Below the pieces are notes generated by a model. That model worked only from the letters and a program-made list of their open reading frames with translations, made no database searches and had not been told where the DNA came from. Positions 8,725-17,916 of a DNA stretch of 64,000 nt are shown one piece after another. The DNA is from an uncultured Muribaculaceae bacterium. GTDB lineage: Bacteria > Bacteroidota > Bacteroidia > Bacteroidales > Muribaculaceae. The stretch is taken from positions 4,113-68,112 of the forward strand of contig CAJGDJ010000006.1 in NCBI GenBank assembly GCA_904502025.1, read 5' to 3'. Within the stretch, counting starts at the first letter, position 1. Every line of letters starts with the position of its first letter. A program made the position numbers and the translations under genes.

Positions 8725-9909
8725 TTATTGAGTTACATTGAGCTTATTTTTCAATGGATTTGCATACATTGTCAACATCATTTGTTGCAAATATTGCATA
8801 TCCTCATCACTCATATCAGGAATATCGTTAATTTTGGCTAATTGTTTTTGCATGTATTCCTCAAATGCAACAACTTCCTCCTGAGAGTAATGTTGAATAA
8901 ATTCTTGAGTACCCTCTAATTTATCGTAGGCAATATAATTAATCGGATATATATAATAACCTGCGTGAATCATATCGTCAATAGAATTACATGCCACCTT
9001 TAATACTTCAGCTTTATCTGCATCAATCGAAAGTGCTTCTAAATTAGGAGTTACACATTTTCCCACTTCAAAATGCACATGACCTTTATACTGCATTAGA
9101 CCGGTTTCCATACTAAGAAGATCATCACGTTGACTTTTCTTGAAATTTGGGTCTTTTTGTTTCAACAAAAATTCACGAGCTTTTAGGTAATCATTGGGAT
9201 CATACTCATACGAGATTGAAACCGGCAATAAATTTATTTGCTTTAGATTTTCAGCAATAGAACCACCACCAGCTAATCCAATCATTTTAATCAAACTCTC
9301 TTGAGTAAAATCGTTCGAATCTTTTGAACGACCTTCTCGTTGTGCAATCCACACCGATTCATGTTTTTCATTTATTGCATGGTGAATATAGCTTGAAAGT
9401 TGTTTTGCTGCTGTCAATGCTTGAAGCATTTTTAGATTACGCTTTACAATAAAACTTTTGTTGAGCTTTACCAAATCACTAATCCATTCATAAACAAGCA
9501 AATTATCTCCAATAGCAATTTCTGTAGTCGGCAATCCATTTTGCCATAATAACATATTCAAAAACGAAGCATCAAGAACAATATCGCGATGATTTGTTAT
9601 GAATGTGTAGCATTTTGTTGTGTCAATATTTTCAATCCCACTAATTGACAGACCCGATGTTGTTTTTTGAGCAAGCATTCCCAAAAACGGAGCTATAACC
9701 TGTTGTTGAAATTCACGTTTATTATTAATTTGTAATAGTCCTTCTACAAATTTCGGATAATCAACATCGGGCATCACATAGCGAATGGCATGTTCAAAAC
9801 CCGGCTCTTTTACTAATTGTGCTATTTTATCATTGAAATCACAATCATCAATAGGAGCAATGTCCTTAAATTCTTCGGGAGTTCTATATTGAGTATTCAT
9901 TATTGACAT
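8725..9909 (-). CDS. PlsC-like glycerolipid acyltransferase, Bacteroidota type
   Basis: This 394-residue cytoplasmic or membrane-peripheral protein carries FITNHRDIVLDASFLN (about residues 130-145), the equivalent of the acyltransferase NHxxxxD catalytic motif. WIAQREGRSKDSND follows about 60 residues later, like the EGTRS phosphate-binding block. Similar Bacteroidota proteins are annotated as 1-acyl-glycerol-3-phosphate acyltransferases. The His-Asp spacing is unusual: Asp occurs two and six residues after the His, not five. It is the first gene of a unit continuing into the metallophosphoesterase. A second ATG at 9900 is an equally possible start. Confidence 0.78.
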   Translation of the reverse strand: MSIMNTQYRTPEEFKDIAPIDDCDFNDKIAQLVKEPGFEHAIRYVMPDVDYPKFVEGLLQINNKREFQQQVIAPFLGMLAQKTTSGLSISGIENIDTTKCYTFITNHRDIVLDASFLNMLLWQNGLPTTEIAIGDNLLVYEWISDLVKLNKSFIVKRNLKMLQALTAAKQLSSYIHHAINEKHESVWIAQREGRSKDSNDFTQESLIKMIGLAGGGSIAENLKQINLLPVSISYEYDPNDYLKAREFLLKQKDPNFKKSQRDDLLSMETGLMQYKGHVHFEVGKCVTPNLEALSIDADKAEVLKVACNSIDDMIHAGYYIYPINYIAYDKLEGTQEFIQHYSQEEVVAFEEYMQKQLAKINDIPDMSDEDMQYLQQMMLTMYANPLKNKLNVTQ

Positions 9910-9925
9910 TATTTCAATTACAATT

Positions 9926-9955
9926 CAAAGATAGCATAATTTATTTACATTTCAA
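9926..9955 (-). promoter_or_regulatory. Promoter for the acyltransferase-metallophosphoesterase-tex-folK unit
   Basis: On the minus strand TATCTTTG (9933 to 9926) is preceded by TTG (9955 to 9953) with 19 bases between, matching the Bacteroidota -33/-7 promoter. It lies about 17 bases before the ATG at 9909. Confidence 0.65.
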
Positions 9956-9982
9956 CTACCTCAAACTAATTCTTATATAAAT

Positions 9983-11056
9983 TTAGCTATTAGCCGTCAT
10001 ATATGACCTCCATTTTTCAATCATGGAAGTCATATCACTTGGAACTTCAGATGTGAAAAACATCTCTTTGCCAGTTTCAGGGTGTACAAATCCTAACGTT
10101 CTCGCATGTAATGCTTGACGAGGACACACATCAAAGCAATTCATAACAAATTGTCGATATTTTGCACTTGTTGTACCTCTTAATATTTGGTCTCCTCCAT
10201 AACGAGCATCATTCAATAATGGGTGTCCGATATATTTCATGTGCACACGAATCTGGTGTGTTCTGCCCGTTTCTAATCGGCATTTCACTACCGACACATA
10301 TCCAAAACTTTCAATAGTTTCATAATGGGTAACTGCATGTTTACCCATATCTCCGTCGGGGAATACAGCCATTTGGAGACGGTCTTTCAAACTACGACCG
10401 ATATTTCCCTCTATGCGACCATTTTCGGGATTAGGAGTTCCCCATACAATTGCAACATACTCTCTTTTTGTTGTTTTGTTGAAAAATTGTTTCCCCAAAT
10501 GTGTTTTGGCATTAGGAGTTTTAGCAATGACAAGTAATCCCGATGTATCTTTATCTATGCGATGTACCAATCCCATTCGTGGGTCATTAACATCATACTC
10601 CGGATTATCCTTAAAATGGTATGCCAATGCATTAACCAAAGTTCCATGGTAATTCCCATGTCCCGGGTGAACAACAAGTCCGGGTGGTTTATTTACCACT
10701 AATAGAAATTCATCTTCATAAATGATATCTAATGGAATATCCTCAGCAATAATTTCAAGTTCATATCGAGGACGATCCATCACAATCGTAACCACATCAA
10801 ATGGTTTTACTCGATAATTCGATTTAACAGGATTCCCATTTACAAGAATACAACCGGCTTCAGCAGCTTGTTGTATGCGATTCCGAGACGATTTTTCCAT
10901 TCGTGCAACGAGAAACTTATCAACACGCAATAATGTTTGACCCTTTTCAGCCTCAAACCTAAAGTGCTCATACATCTCGTTACCATCATCGCCTGATTCT
11001 TCATCAGATAACAACGACATTTCATCATCTATATCAGATAACTCTATATAGTCCAT
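9983..11056 (-). CDS. rluD: RluD/RluA-family 23S rRNA pseudouridine synthase
   Basis: This cytoplasmic enzyme of 357 residues isomerises uridine to pseudouridine in 23S rRNA. An S4 RNA-binding domain spans about 40-95 (RVDKFLVARM, CILVNGNPVK). The catalytic domain contains GLVHRIDKDTSGLLVIAKT with catalytic Asp168, and ends with ETGRTHQIRVHMKYIGHP. A 35-residue acidic N-terminal extension is present. It starts 11 bases after the PASTA protein gene, a pairing common in Bacteroidales. In relatives I recall a D-Ala-D-Ala ligase gene following rluD; here the acyltransferase unit follows directly. Confidence 0.93.
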   Translation of the reverse strand: MDYIELSDIDDEMSLLSDEESGDDGNEMYEHFRFEAEKGQTLLRVDKFLVARMEKSSRNRIQQAAEAGCILVNGNPVKSNYRVKPFDVVTIVMDRPRYELEIIAEDIPLDIIYEDEFLLVVNKPPGLVVHPGHGNYHGTLVNALAYHFKDNPEYDVNDPRMGLVHRIDKDTSGLLVIAKTPNAKTHLGKQFFNKTTKREYVAIVWGTPNPENGRIEGNIGRSLKDRLQMAVFPDGDMGKHAVTHYETIESFGYVSVVKCRLETGRTHQIRVHMKYIGHPLLNDARYGGDQILRGTTSAKYRQFVMNCFDVCPRQALHARTLGFVHPETGKEMFFTSEVPSDMTSMIEKWRSYMTANS

Positions 11057-11067
11057 TGCAAAAAAAC

Positions 11068-11724
11068 TTAATTAATGATATCTGAAACAAACTCCTCTTG
11101 TAATATAGAGTCTTTTAATATAATGTTTGCCATATCTACCGACATTGTATCTACATACATTTTCTCAGAGGGCGTATATGTTACTGTCAACACAATTTCA
11201 GCTGTAACTGGCAACTTTGTCCCAACTAAAACTTGCTTCCCATTACTTTTCACTTCTATTACTTCATCGTCATTTTCCCCAATGATTTCATTTATCTTTA
11301 TTCGAGAAAAACCTAATGCTACTAACATATTTTGTGCCTGCATAGACGACACATGCAATAAATTTTCATTAATTTCAACAACTTCGGGGTGTGTTGAATT
11401 AATCTTAAGATATACAGTACGACCAAACTTTACTACTTCATCAGCCCTTGGAGATTGTGCCAAAACTTGACCATACTTTGCTTGCTTATCATATATCGAA
11501 TCAATCTCAACATCAAAATCTTTTGCATCAAGAATATCTTGTGCATTCATATAATTCAGCCCTACAACATTAGGTACAACCTCTACTTTTCCATGGTTAG
11601 TCCAAAAATCCATAAATAGCATAGACAACCAACACAACACCACTGCTACAATTACTACTAACAGACAATGTATCCACACTTGATATTTATCATATAATAC
11701 TCTAAAAGAGGAATTTCTACTCAT
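11068..11724 (-). CDS. PASTA domain-containing membrane-anchored protein
   Basis: The 218-residue protein has one N-terminal transmembrane segment (about 17-38) followed by PASTA-like repeats. The first begins VEVVPNVVGLNYMNAQDIL (about 50-110); a second covers about 115-183 (LLHVSSMQAQNMLVALGF). PASTA domains bind peptidoglycan stem peptides or beta-lactams in penicillin-binding proteins and serine/threonine kinases. This stand-alone, kinase-less form is typical of Bacteroidota. It is the first gene of a two-gene unit with rluD and probably faces the periplasm. A cell-wall sensing or scaffolding role is inferred only. Confidence 0.85.
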   Translation of the reverse strand: MSRNSSFRVLYDKYQVWIHCLLVVIVAVVLCWLSMLFMDFWTNHGKVEVVPNVVGLNYMNAQDILDAKDFDVEIDSIYDKQAKYGQVLAQSPRADEVVKFGRTVYLKINSTHPEVVEINENLLHVSSMQAQNMLVALGFSRIKINEIIGENDDEVIEVKSNGKQVLVGTKLPVTAEIVLTVTYTPSEKMYVDTMSVDMANIILKDSILQEEFVSDIIN

Positions 11725-11770
11725 TTTCGCAGAATTAAGTTAACACATAGACTTATACTAAATTATTATG

Positions 11771-11778
11771 CAAACTTA
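11771..11778 (-). promoter_or_regulatory. -7 promoter element for the PASTA-rluD unit
   Basis: TAAGTTTG on the minus strand matches TAnnTTTG and lies 46 bases before the ATG at 11724. No clear -33 element is seen. Confidence 0.45.
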
Positions 11779-11830
11779 CATAAAATTCTGCGATTATACC
11801 ACTTTTGCACCTATTTTTATCTACAAAAAC

Positions 11831-11864
11831 AAACGCTACACTTGAATAGTCAAGCATAGCGTTT
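11831..11864 (-). terminator. Terminator of the family-10 glycosyl hydrolase gene
   Basis: AAACGCTA (11831-11838) pairs with TAGCGTTT (11857-11864), with an inner CTTGA/TCAAG stem. On the minus strand it is followed by GTTTTTGT. It lies 25 bases after the stop at 11889. Confidence 0.75.
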
Positions 11865-11888
11865 TAATAATTTATAAATAATCGAATC

Positions 11889-14800
11889 CTATTTCACAAT
11901 AACCTTTTTTGAAACTACATTCCCTTTGTCGGTTATTTCTATAACATAAACACCGGGAGCGACATTAAGCTCTATTGCCGAAACATTCGATTCAGATGCT
12001 AACTGCATTCCATACAAATTGTAAACAGCAATATTTTCAATAATAGCACCAATGTTAATTTGCGAACCATTTATTGTCATTATCGCATTTTGAGCCATAA
12101 CCTCTTCTAAACCCGAAATGCTTGTATCATTCAATTCGTATGCAGCGATTCCATTTCCTGGCACATATACATAAATATATACAACACCATCTGAGCCATA
12201 AATATAATCAACTTCAGCTTGCATTGTAGAACTATTTACCGCACCAATAGTTCCTTTAGGGAACTCCCACATAAGTTCCATTGAATTATAATCATAATTT
12301 GAATTTACTTTTGTCAAATTATACGCATGACCAATGGTATTGTAATCACTATATGGATAAATCAAATAATTCTTATTATTAAGGGTAAAATATGCTCCAC
12401 CATTGATTTCATAACCTTCAGGAGTCAATGCTGTTTTATTTGCAAATGAATCAGTTACTCGTCCGGTTGAGAAGTTGTAACGAGTTAAGTGCATATCTCC
12501 CCCTGAAATAAATACATCATTTTCACTTAACGGAATTACAACCGGAGCAATACCCATTGCAGATACACTTGTTGGATAGAACGACTTGAGTGTCGTATAT
12601 GTCGATGACACTTCTTCACCACCTTCAAACGTCCAACGAACAACGATATTCGATTTTGAAACAGCTCCAAATACTGTAAAATCACCCGACTCTACATCTC
12701 CTAATATCGATACATGGTCTATACGAGTACTTGAAAGTCCCGACATTGTCAACGATGCAACCTCGGTTAATTCACCTGTTTCCAAATCAACTTGATGGAT
12801 TAACAATGGAGTTGAACCAATATTAAGAGTGAGATTAGTAATGCAAACATTACCTTTTGAATCTTTTATTACATCATTACATGGATAGTATGAAACTTTA
12901 CCCTCGTCGCCAAGAATAATATCAGATATTATTTCCCCCGTTTTGCCATCAATTTTGCGAAGATAGATAGTGCTACTTGTGCTATTTTCTGTTCGTCCTG
13001 CTACATATACATAATCGCCCACTGCACAGAAACCACGATTTAACTTTCCATCTTCACCAAAAGTGATATTATCATAATCTTCCAATGTTGAACGGAACCA
13101 AAGGTTTGTAAATTCCATATCACCCACCTTTGCATAAGTATCTTTATCAAGTTTAATTGTATAACCCGGTTCAAAACTTCCAACAACTATTTTAGTAATT
13201 TCAAATGATCGGACCTCAGATGTTGACGTTTTCATTTGAGCATCTTTTGACAAAACTCGCCAATAAAACACACCCTTTCCTAATAATGATATAGTCATTG
13301 GTTCTGTTATTCTTGATGCACCGGCAGTGATTTCTTTCTTATATTTGATTGTTGAGAAATCTTTAAGAGAAGAAATTTGCAATTCGTACGAATCTACATT
13401 TACACCATTCCACTCAAAGCTAAAGTTGTCTTCAAATTTTACACCATTGCTTGGTGATACCAATGTTACAACCGGAGCACTTGGTTTTACTGATGTTTTG
13501 AACGATTCTACCCCACTCACTGATGGCAACTTTCCAGACTCCGTGCAAGACACTCTCCAATAATATGTCTTAGACTCCTCTAATTGAGATAAATCAACAC
13601 TCACTTTATTGGTAGTCAAACCTTTCTTTTGGATTAAAATATTTGCAAAATTGCTATTATCTGCAATTTCCATTGTATATGTAGCATTTGCTACCGCCGA
13701 CCACGAGAAATCTGCAGTCCATGCAACAGTTGCTCCTTTTACTGGCGATACAAGAGTAACAGTTTCAGACTCTCCCTCTGGATAGCCAACGATTGCAGGC
13801 TCAAATTCATTACCATATCCATCATACACACACACGGCATAATAATAATCACCTTGTTTATCCGTTGGAATTGAATATGTTGATGAGTATGATACCCCTA
13901 AAAGATATTCATTACTAATTCCATCACCATTAGCCATTTGTGCATCAGAAAGAGTTATTGACGATGGAATAGCATAAACTGTATAACGTATAATAGCATT
14001 ACCATTGCTCACTTCGTTCCATGAAAGAGATGAACCGCTCGATGTGAGATTTGCAACCTTGCCATAATTTGTTTTGTTTTTCCATGTAACAAGCGGAGTC
14101 AATGCCTTGTGGGTAAACTTATTTGCTTTCATGTAATCGCCCAAACCGGTAGTTTCTGGTCCATTAATATATTTGGCACTATAATATATGATACCGGGAG
14201 CATTATTCTTATTATATTGACGAGTTAACTCAGTTTGTTTTGCCATTTCTGCCCAACCACTTGTTGTATTTGACAATTCACCATCATCTCCTAAATCGGC
14301 AGATTCTTGACTCGCATAAAAATGACGACCAAAATAATCACCTACATAGCTCCACCATTCTGCCAATGGCTCATAGGGAGCTGTGCTATGAGTCGTAGGC
14401 CAATACATTTGTGGAGAAATAAAGTCAATCGTACCGGCTTTCAGCCATGCTAATGGATCAGAATATATTTGTGCATATTGCCAATCTGAAGCTTTAACTC
14501 CATAAGACGAGGGAGAAGGCACGCCATACTTGCTATATGAAGATGAACCGGCAACACCTGCTGGGGAAATCCCAAAACGCACATCAGGACGCTTTGCTTG
14601 AATTGCTTCATAAACATCTTTCACCATTTGATTCACATTAGCTCGACGCCAATCACCTATTGACATTGTTGTTCCACTTGCGTTATAATCATCATAGTCG
14701 GGCGCTGATGAGGTTTCTGAGGTTCCTCCACTTGCATAAAAATAGTCATCAAACAAAATTCCATCAATAGCATAGTTGTCAAGAATTTCATTTACCACAT

Positions 14801-15341
14801 TCACAATATGTTGACGAGTTTCGGGCAATGCAGGATTAAATGTCTTATAACTGGTATTAGATGTTCCGGCAATAATCATATCGTTATTTTGCCATTCTTG
14901 GTCAAACGATGTAGTCCAATTTGTTCCAGTTGACCATCTATAAGGATTTAACCACACATATGCTTCCAAACCACGTTTGTGTGATTCTTCAACAAAATAT
15001 GCCAATGGATCCCATCCCGGGTTTTTACCACGAGTTCCGGTCAAGTAACTTGACCATGGAGCATGTTGTGAGGGATACATTGCATCAGCCATCGAACGAA
15101 CTTGAAAACAAGACCCATTCATATTTGTATTTGCAAAACCATCGAGATATTCTATCATTTCTGCCTTTTGCTTGGTTTGAGCCGAAGAGGTTGCCCCTTG
15201 CGTTGAGGGCCAGTCAATTCCCCACACTGTTGTAAACCACGTTGAACGCATTTCGCGTTTTGGCGACAATGCCATTGCTGAATTAAACATCATGGCAGCT
15301 ACAATCGACATTGCGACTGTGAGTTGTCTGAATTTTTTCAT
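11889..15341 (-). CDS. Secreted family-10-like glycosyl hydrolase (GHL10/DUF187) with Ig-like, propeller and sorting-tail regions
   Basis: The 1150-residue protein starts with a signal peptide (about 1-25). A GHL10 (PF02638-type) catalytic domain follows at about 27-410, with REMRSTWFTTVWGIDWPS, GLEAYVWLNPYRWS, DGILFDDYFYAS near 193-204 and DFISPQMYWP. Fibronectin/Ig-like modules occupy about 410-720, a propeller-like region about 735-1080, and a C-terminal tail ends VVSKKVIVK. GHL10 relatives include E. coli DigH (YddW), which cleaves peptide-free peptidoglycan glycan strands. The tail resembles type A sorting domains of the type IX secretion system. It starts 30 bases after the SGNH hydrolase gene, so they are probably one operon. 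The exact substrate is unproven. Confidence 0.88.
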   Translation of the reverse strand: MKKFRQLTVAMSIVAAMMFNSAMALSPKREMRSTWFTTVWGIDWPSTQGATSSAQTKQKAEMIEYLDGFANTNMNGSCFQVRSMADAMYPSQHAPWSSYLTGTRGKNPGWDPLAYFVEESHKRGLEAYVWLNPYRWSTGTNWTTSFDQEWQNNDMIIAGTSNTSYKTFNPALPETRQHIVNVVNEILDNYAIDGILFDDYFYASGGTSETSSAPDYDDYNASGTTMSIGDWRRANVNQMVKDVYEAIQAKRPDVRFGISPAGVAGSSSYSKYGVPSPSSYGVKASDWQYAQIYSDPLAWLKAGTIDFISPQMYWPTTHSTAPYEPLAEWWSYVGDYFGRHFYASQESADLGDDGELSNTTSGWAEMAKQTELTRQYNKNNAPGIIYYSAKYINGPETTGLGDYMKANKFTHKALTPLVTWKNKTNYGKVANLTSSGSSLSWNEVSNGNAIIRYTVYAIPSSITLSDAQMANGDGISNEYLLGVSYSSTYSIPTDKQGDYYYAVCVYDGYGNEFEPAIVGYPEGESETVTLVSPVKGATVAWTADFSWSAVANATYTMEIADNSNFANILIQKKGLTTNKVSVDLSQLEESKTYYWRVSCTESGKLPSVSGVESFKTSVKPSAPVVTLVSPSNGVKFEDNFSFEWNGVNVDSYELQISSLKDFSTIKYKKEITAGASRITEPMTISLLGKGVFYWRVLSKDAQMKTSTSEVRSFEITKIVVGSFEPGYTIKLDKDTYAKVGDMEFTNLWFRSTLEDYDNITFGEDGKLNRGFCAVGDYVYVAGRTENSTSSTIYLRKIDGKTGEIISDIILGDEGKVSYYPCNDVIKDSKGNVCITNLTLNIGSTPLLIHQVDLETGELTEVASLTMSGLSSTRIDHVSILGDVESGDFTVFGAVSKSNIVVRWTFEGGEEVSSTYTTLKSFYPTSVSAMGIAPVVIPLSENDVFISGGDMHLTRYNFSTGRVTDSFANKTALTPEGYEINGGAYFTLNNKNYLIYPYSDYNTIGHAYNLTKVNSNYDYNSMELMWEFPKGTIGAVNSSTMQAEVDYIYGSDGVVYIYVYVPGNGIAAYELNDTSISGLEEVMAQNAIMTINGSQINIGAIIENIAVYNLYGMQLASESNVSAIELNVAPGVYVIEITDKGNVVSKKVIVK

Positions 15342-15371
15342 AAAAGATCTATTATGTATTTATATTAGTAT

Positions 15372-16451
15372 TTATTTAATCGAATATTTCTCAATCAAAG
15401 GCTTTAGTTTATCAGCAAAATAACGAAATCCTAAATCGGTAAAATGGTAATTATCTACTGTAAATTCGGTATTTCCACCAAAGACCTCTTCAGCATTCAT
15501 ATAATAAATATTTTTTTCTCCATCGGCTTGTAATTTTGCGAAAAACGCCTTTAACACTTCATTTTTTTCATTAATAGCATCGGCTGTTCCCTTATTATAT
15601 CGCATTATCGGGAATAGAGGACTTTCGATAAACAACACTGGCACTTCAGGACGTTTCTCTCTCAAATAACGATAGAATGGCTCTATTCGTTCTTTTAATT
15701 GTGGTGCTGTATTATTGGGCAAACAGTCAAAAATATACAAACCTGCATCAATCATGCCCAACAAACCAACAACTTCCATATCAAGCTGTCCGTTTCCACT
15801 GAATCCAAAATTATAAAACTCTCTATTCATTTCACGCTCAAGGATATTGGTATAAGCCATGCCCGGGCGCGAAGCACATGCTCCTTGAGTGATACTTGTC
15901 CCATAAACAACTATCGGTTTTTCTCTACGAGGCAAATCAATCTTTGGCACTTCAATTACTGCCGATGAGTCAATACCAATATACAAACTATCTATTCCAT
16001 CATATAATGGTAAATATAAAAGATATTCTCTCATCTTCTTTTCCATTCCGTCAACAATAGCATATTTCGATGCTTTTTTATTTACAGTAGGACGCACACT
16101 GCTCACAAATGTCCACTCATTATTATCACCTAAAGTATATAAATCAAGACCTCTAATTCCAACCGGCGTCATGTGATTCATTTCCAACTCAAGCGTAGAA
16201 ATCCATTTAGCACTCAACGAAGTAGCATCTGACGAAAAACGAATTGCCATACCTGCTGTATTTGTGCCTAATGTGTACAACAACTCCCTTTTTACTTGTG
16301 ATTTTAATGCTTTGGGAAAACGAGTAAAGCCCTCATCAACCGGCACAACTGAGCCCAATAATGGGAACTGACGAGCATCATGGTAAACTAAGTTTTTTGC
16401 TCCACACATCAATACTGAGCAAACAAACAATAACGATAAAATCTTTTTCAT
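15372..16451 (-). CDS. Secreted SGNH/GDSL hydrolase with N-terminal accessory domain
   Basis: This 359-residue protein has a signal peptide (about 1-18) and a beta-rich N-terminal domain of the SGNH_N type (about 22-170). The SGNH hydrolase domain has block I VVYGTSITQG with candidate nucleophile Ser186, and the C-terminal catalytic pair in VDNYHFTDLG. Such enzymes are secreted carbohydrate or lipid esterases; the usual GDS is GTS here, as in several relatives. It is the first gene of a likely two-gene unit with the family-10 hydrolase, which suggests deacylation of the same polymer (inference). Confidence 0.85.
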   Translation of the reverse strand: MKKILSLLFVCSVLMCGAKNLVYHDARQFPLLGSVVPVDEGFTRFPKALKSQVKRELLYTLGTNTAGMAIRFSSDATSLSAKWISTLELEMNHMTPVGIRGLDLYTLGDNNEWTFVSSVRPTVNKKASKYAIVDGMEKKMREYLLYLPLYDGIDSLYIGIDSSAVIEVPKIDLPRREKPIVVYGTSITQGACASRPGMAYTNILEREMNREFYNFGFSGNGQLDMEVVGLLGMIDAGLYIFDCLPNNTAPQLKERIEPFYRYLREKRPEVPVLFIESPLFPIMRYNKGTADAINEKNEVLKAFFAKLQADGEKNIYYMNAEEVFGGNTEFTVDNYHFTDLGFRYFADKLKPLIEKYSIK

Positions 16452-16476
16452 GTTAACAATTATATATATTTAGATG

Positions 16477-16484
16477 CAAATATA
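16477..16484 (-). promoter_or_regulatory. -7 promoter element for the SGNH hydrolase-GHL10 unit
   Basis: TATATTTG on the minus strand fits TAnnTTTG and lies 25 bases before the ATG at 16451. Confidence 0.45.
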
Positions 16485-16590
16485 CGATAAAGTGAGAAAA
16501 TCTTAACACATTTACATATTAATATAATACATAAACCACTTTTAACTCAATTTTCAATCCACGCATTACCAATATTTCACGAGAAATTAC

Positions 16591-16598
16591 TATCTTTG
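16591..16598 (+). promoter_or_regulatory. -7 promoter element for bamD
   Basis: TATCTTTG matches the consensus exactly and lies 32 bases before the ATG at 16631. It is divergent from the SGNH hydrolase promoter. Confidence 0.6.
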
Positions 16599-16630
16599 CA
16601 AGTTGTAATAAATAACTTTACATATAAATA

Positions 16631-17431
16631 ATGCTCAGATTTTTCACATTTATAATATCAGTTGTGCTTCTTTGTTCATGTAGCGAATACCAAAAAGCAC
16701 AAAAAAGCAACGACCCTGACTACAAGCTCGATTATGCCAAAAGAGCTTTTGCCAAAAAGAAATACGTTCAATCATACACCATCTTGAAAGATGTAATAAC
16801 CGTATTCAAGGGTACAGACAAAGCCGAAGAATCATTATACCTATTAGCATTAAGTCATTATGAAAACAAAGAATACCTCGACGCAAGCCTATATTTCCAA
16901 ACATACTACTCTCGCTATCCAAAAGGCAAATACACTGAGTTAGCTCGATTCTATTCGGGATATGGATACTATCTTGACTCTCCAGAACCTCAACTCGACC
17001 AAAGTGGCACAATTAAAGCAATCGAAGAACTTCAAGCATTCCTTGACTACTTTCCCAAAAGCGACAAAGTTTCAATTGCACAAAATGCAATTTTTGAGCT
17101 ACAAGACAAACTTACACTAAAACAGCTTCAAAATGCTCAATTATATTACAATTTGGGAACATACCTTGGCAACAACTACCAATCGGCAGTAATCGTGGCA
17201 CAAAATGCCGTCAAGGCATACCCTTATTCAAAATACACAGAAGAACTTGAATTAATTATATTAAAAGCTCGTTATCAAGAAGCAAGTTTAAGTGTAGAGG
17301 AAAAGAAAGTTGAACGCTTTCGTGATGTTATAGATGAATACTATTCATTCATAAATAGCTATCCTGATAGCCCCAACCGAGAAGAAGCTGATAACATATA
17401 CAAAATCGCAACAAAATACGTTAAAGAATAA
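16631..17431 (+). CDS. bamD: Outer membrane protein assembly factor BamD
   Basis: BamD is the essential lipoprotein partner of BamA in inserting beta-barrel proteins into the outer membrane. The signal peptide ends with the lipobox-like LLCSC, Cys17 being the probable lipidated residue. About five TPR helical pairs follow, including YTILKDVITVFKGTDKAEES, YLDASLYFQTYYSRYPKGKY and AIEELQAFLDYFPKSDKV. Length (266) is normal. The omega subunit gene follows after 36 bases, the usual Bacteroidota order. Confidence 0.93.
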   Translation: MLRFFTFIISVVLLCSCSEYQKAQKSNDPDYKLDYAKRAFAKKKYVQSYTILKDVITVFKGTDKAEESLYLLALSHYENKEYLDASLYFQTYYSRYPKGKYTELARFYSGYGYYLDSPEPQLDQSGTIKAIEELQAFLDYFPKSDKVSIAQNAIFELQDKLTLKQLQNAQLYYNLGTYLGNNYQSAVIVAQNAVKAYPYSKYTEELELIILKARYQEASLSVEEKKVERFRDVIDEYYSFINSYPDSPNREEADNIYKIATKYVKE

Positions 17432-17467
17432 ATATTTGACAATAACAATACAATTATTATACTAATT

Positions 17468-17803
17468 ATGGATTACAAAAAGACAAACGCTCCACTTAAC
17501 ACTGTAACTCGCGACATGATTGAATTGTCAAAAGATACAGGCAATGTCTATGAAACTGTGTGCATCATCGCAAAACGATCAAATCAAATTGCAGGCGAGA
17601 TGAAACACGACCTCGAAAAGAAACTTCAAGAATTTGCATCTCTCAACGACAATCTTGAGGAAATTTCAGAAAATCGCGAACAAATTGAAATTTCTCGCTA
17701 TTACGAAAAGCTCCCCAAAGCTACACTCATTGCGACACAAGAATATATTGAAGATAAAATTCACTATCGCAATCCCGTTAAAGACAAAGCCAACATAGAT
17801 TAA
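17468..17803 (+). CDS. rpoZ: RNA polymerase omega/Rpb6-family subunit
   Basis: This 111-residue protein belongs to the Bacteroidota form of the omega/Rpb6 family, the small subunit that helps assemble RNA polymerase. The segment TGNVYETVCIIAKRSNQIA (about 24-42) corresponds to the omega helix that contacts beta-prime. The charged middle region and the ending YIEDKIHYRNP are typical of Bacteroidota homologues downstream of bamD. In many relatives a DUF4293 membrane protein follows; here rpsO comes next with its own promoter. The gene symbol rests on family membership. Confidence 0.85.
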   Translation: MDYKKTNAPLNTVTRDMIELSKDTGNVYETVCIIAKRSNQIAGEMKHDLEKKLQEFASLNDNLEEISENREQIEISRYYEKLPKATLIATQEYIEDKIHYRNPVKDKANID

Positions 17804-17846
17804 TATTGATCAATAAATAAACATTTAGAAAATAAACGCAACGAAG

Positions 17847-17878
17847 TTTGGTTATTACACAAATAATACCTACCTTTG
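17847..17878 (+). promoter_or_regulatory. Promoter for rpsO
   Basis: TTTG (17847-17850) and TACCTTTG (17871-17878) are separated by 20 bases, an excellent match to the Bacteroidota -33/-7 promoter. The ATG follows at 17917. Confidence 0.8.
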
Positions 17879-17916
17879 CATGCTCATTTTTTATTAACAA
17901 TTAAAATTTCAAAAGA

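Noticed and set aside
12586..12795. Plus-strand frames opposite the large GHL10, TPR and mutase genes
   Set aside because: They are antisense shadows of long, well-supported genes and show no domains of their own.
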